64,000 nucleotides of DNA from Rahnella aceris (GTDB lineage: Bacteria; Pseudomonadota; Gammaproteobacteria; Enterobacterales; Enterobacteriaceae). Under the pieces are notes generated by a model. That model worked only from the letters and a program-made list of their open reading frames with translations, was not told where the DNA came from and did not search any database. A program made the position numbers and the translations under genes. Shown here in pieces: positions 63,940-64,000 of this stretch; within the stretch, counting starts at the first letter, position 1; the number at the start of each line of letters is the position of its first letter. Location of the stretch: assembly GCF_011684115.1 (NCBI RefSeq), contig NZ_JAADJV010000001.1, positions 744,001 through 808,000 on the forward strand. Reading direction: 5' to 3'.

Positions 63940-64000
63940 ATGCCAGCCGTGTCACCGTCAATCAGCCCTGAAATTTACCGCATCGCACCGGGTTTTCGTG
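63940..64000 (+). CDS. Start of a B3/4-domain-like protein (5' end only)
   Basis: Twenty codons before the window ends: MPAVSPSISPEIYRIAPGFR. The opening resembles B3/4-domain (tRNA-synthetase-beta-like) proteins, which often pair with XRE-cupin regulators. The start has AGGAT upstream. Too little is present for certainty. Confidence 0.4.
   Translation, partial: MPAVSPSISPEIYRIAPGFR

Noticed and set aside
1..64000. CRISPR arrays, complete insertion sequences, integrases, complete tRNA or rRNA genes
   Set aside because: Looked for repeated spacer-like arrays, transposase or integrase motifs and tRNA cloverleafs by eye on both strands; none was seen beyond the tRNA-Asn 3'-end-like 17-mer.

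Overview
The window reads as chromosomal DNA of a Gram-negative enterobacterium, most likely Rahnella or a close Yersiniaceae relative. Support comes from a 415-residue levansucrase of the Rahnella/Erwinia type, with catalytic residues at the positions known for Erwinia levansucrase (46, 203, 287), from an ERIC repeat, from enterobacterial csc, cit and gan operons, and from a 17-bp sequence resembling the 3' end of enterobacterial tRNA-Asn. The species call is inference. No plasmid or phage genes, complete tRNA, rRNA or CRISPR array were seen.

Left part (1-24.5 kb), mostly ordinary and intact. At 1-6.9 kb is a galactan utilisation locus: ABC permease end, secreted GH53 endogalactanase, GH42 beta-galactosidase, a lone PTS EIIB domain, a LamB-type porin and a LacI-type repressor. 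At 7.5-18.3 kb is a citrate fermentation locus: citS, an FAH-family gene, citC, citD, citE, citF, citX, citG and a small hydrolase on the minus strand, with the two-component pair citA-citB divergent. Then come a MATE exporter, AMP nucleosidase (amn), a glutathione transferase, an MHS-type transporter and an RluA-like pseudouridine synthase.

Middle part (24.6-41.5 kb). A LysR regulator and an SDR precede a sucrose locus: cscR divergent from cscB-cscA and a sucrose/raffinose-type porin, with two LacI-type operators 64 bp apart. Levansucrase (39 kb) completes the sucrose theme. Between them lie a MipA/OmpV protein, a small possible response-regulator remnant, a TriC-like RND adaptor/pump pair without outer-membrane partner, and an alpha/beta-fold protein of the cofactor-free 2,4-dioxygenase (Hod/Qdo) type with a strong palindromic operator in front of it.

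Right accessory part (41.5-57.8 kb). This is a patchwork of regulator/target pairs (four LysR, one MarR) controlling MFS exporters, oxidoreductases and hydrolases. It contains many broken genes: a cytochrome P450 fragment, a TetR end joined to the end of an outer-membrane efflux gene, an alpha/beta-hydrolase fragment, a signal-peptide stub, and an AraC regulator start fused in frame to the second half of a LysE exporter. A degenerate tRNA-Asn 3' end with a terminator hairpin at 51.5 kb suggests that an integrative element once ended here.

Right end (57.9-64 kb). Glutathione peroxidase, a Fur-type-regulated ferric iron ABC transporter (fbpABC/sfuABC-like), a diguanylate cyclase without the inhibitory I-site, an XRE-cupin regulator and the start of a divergent gene. 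The most interesting items are the Hod-like protein with altered nucleophile motif, the citrate operon's FAH protein, the in-frame AraC-LysE fusion, the efflux-operon deletion scar and the att-like site.
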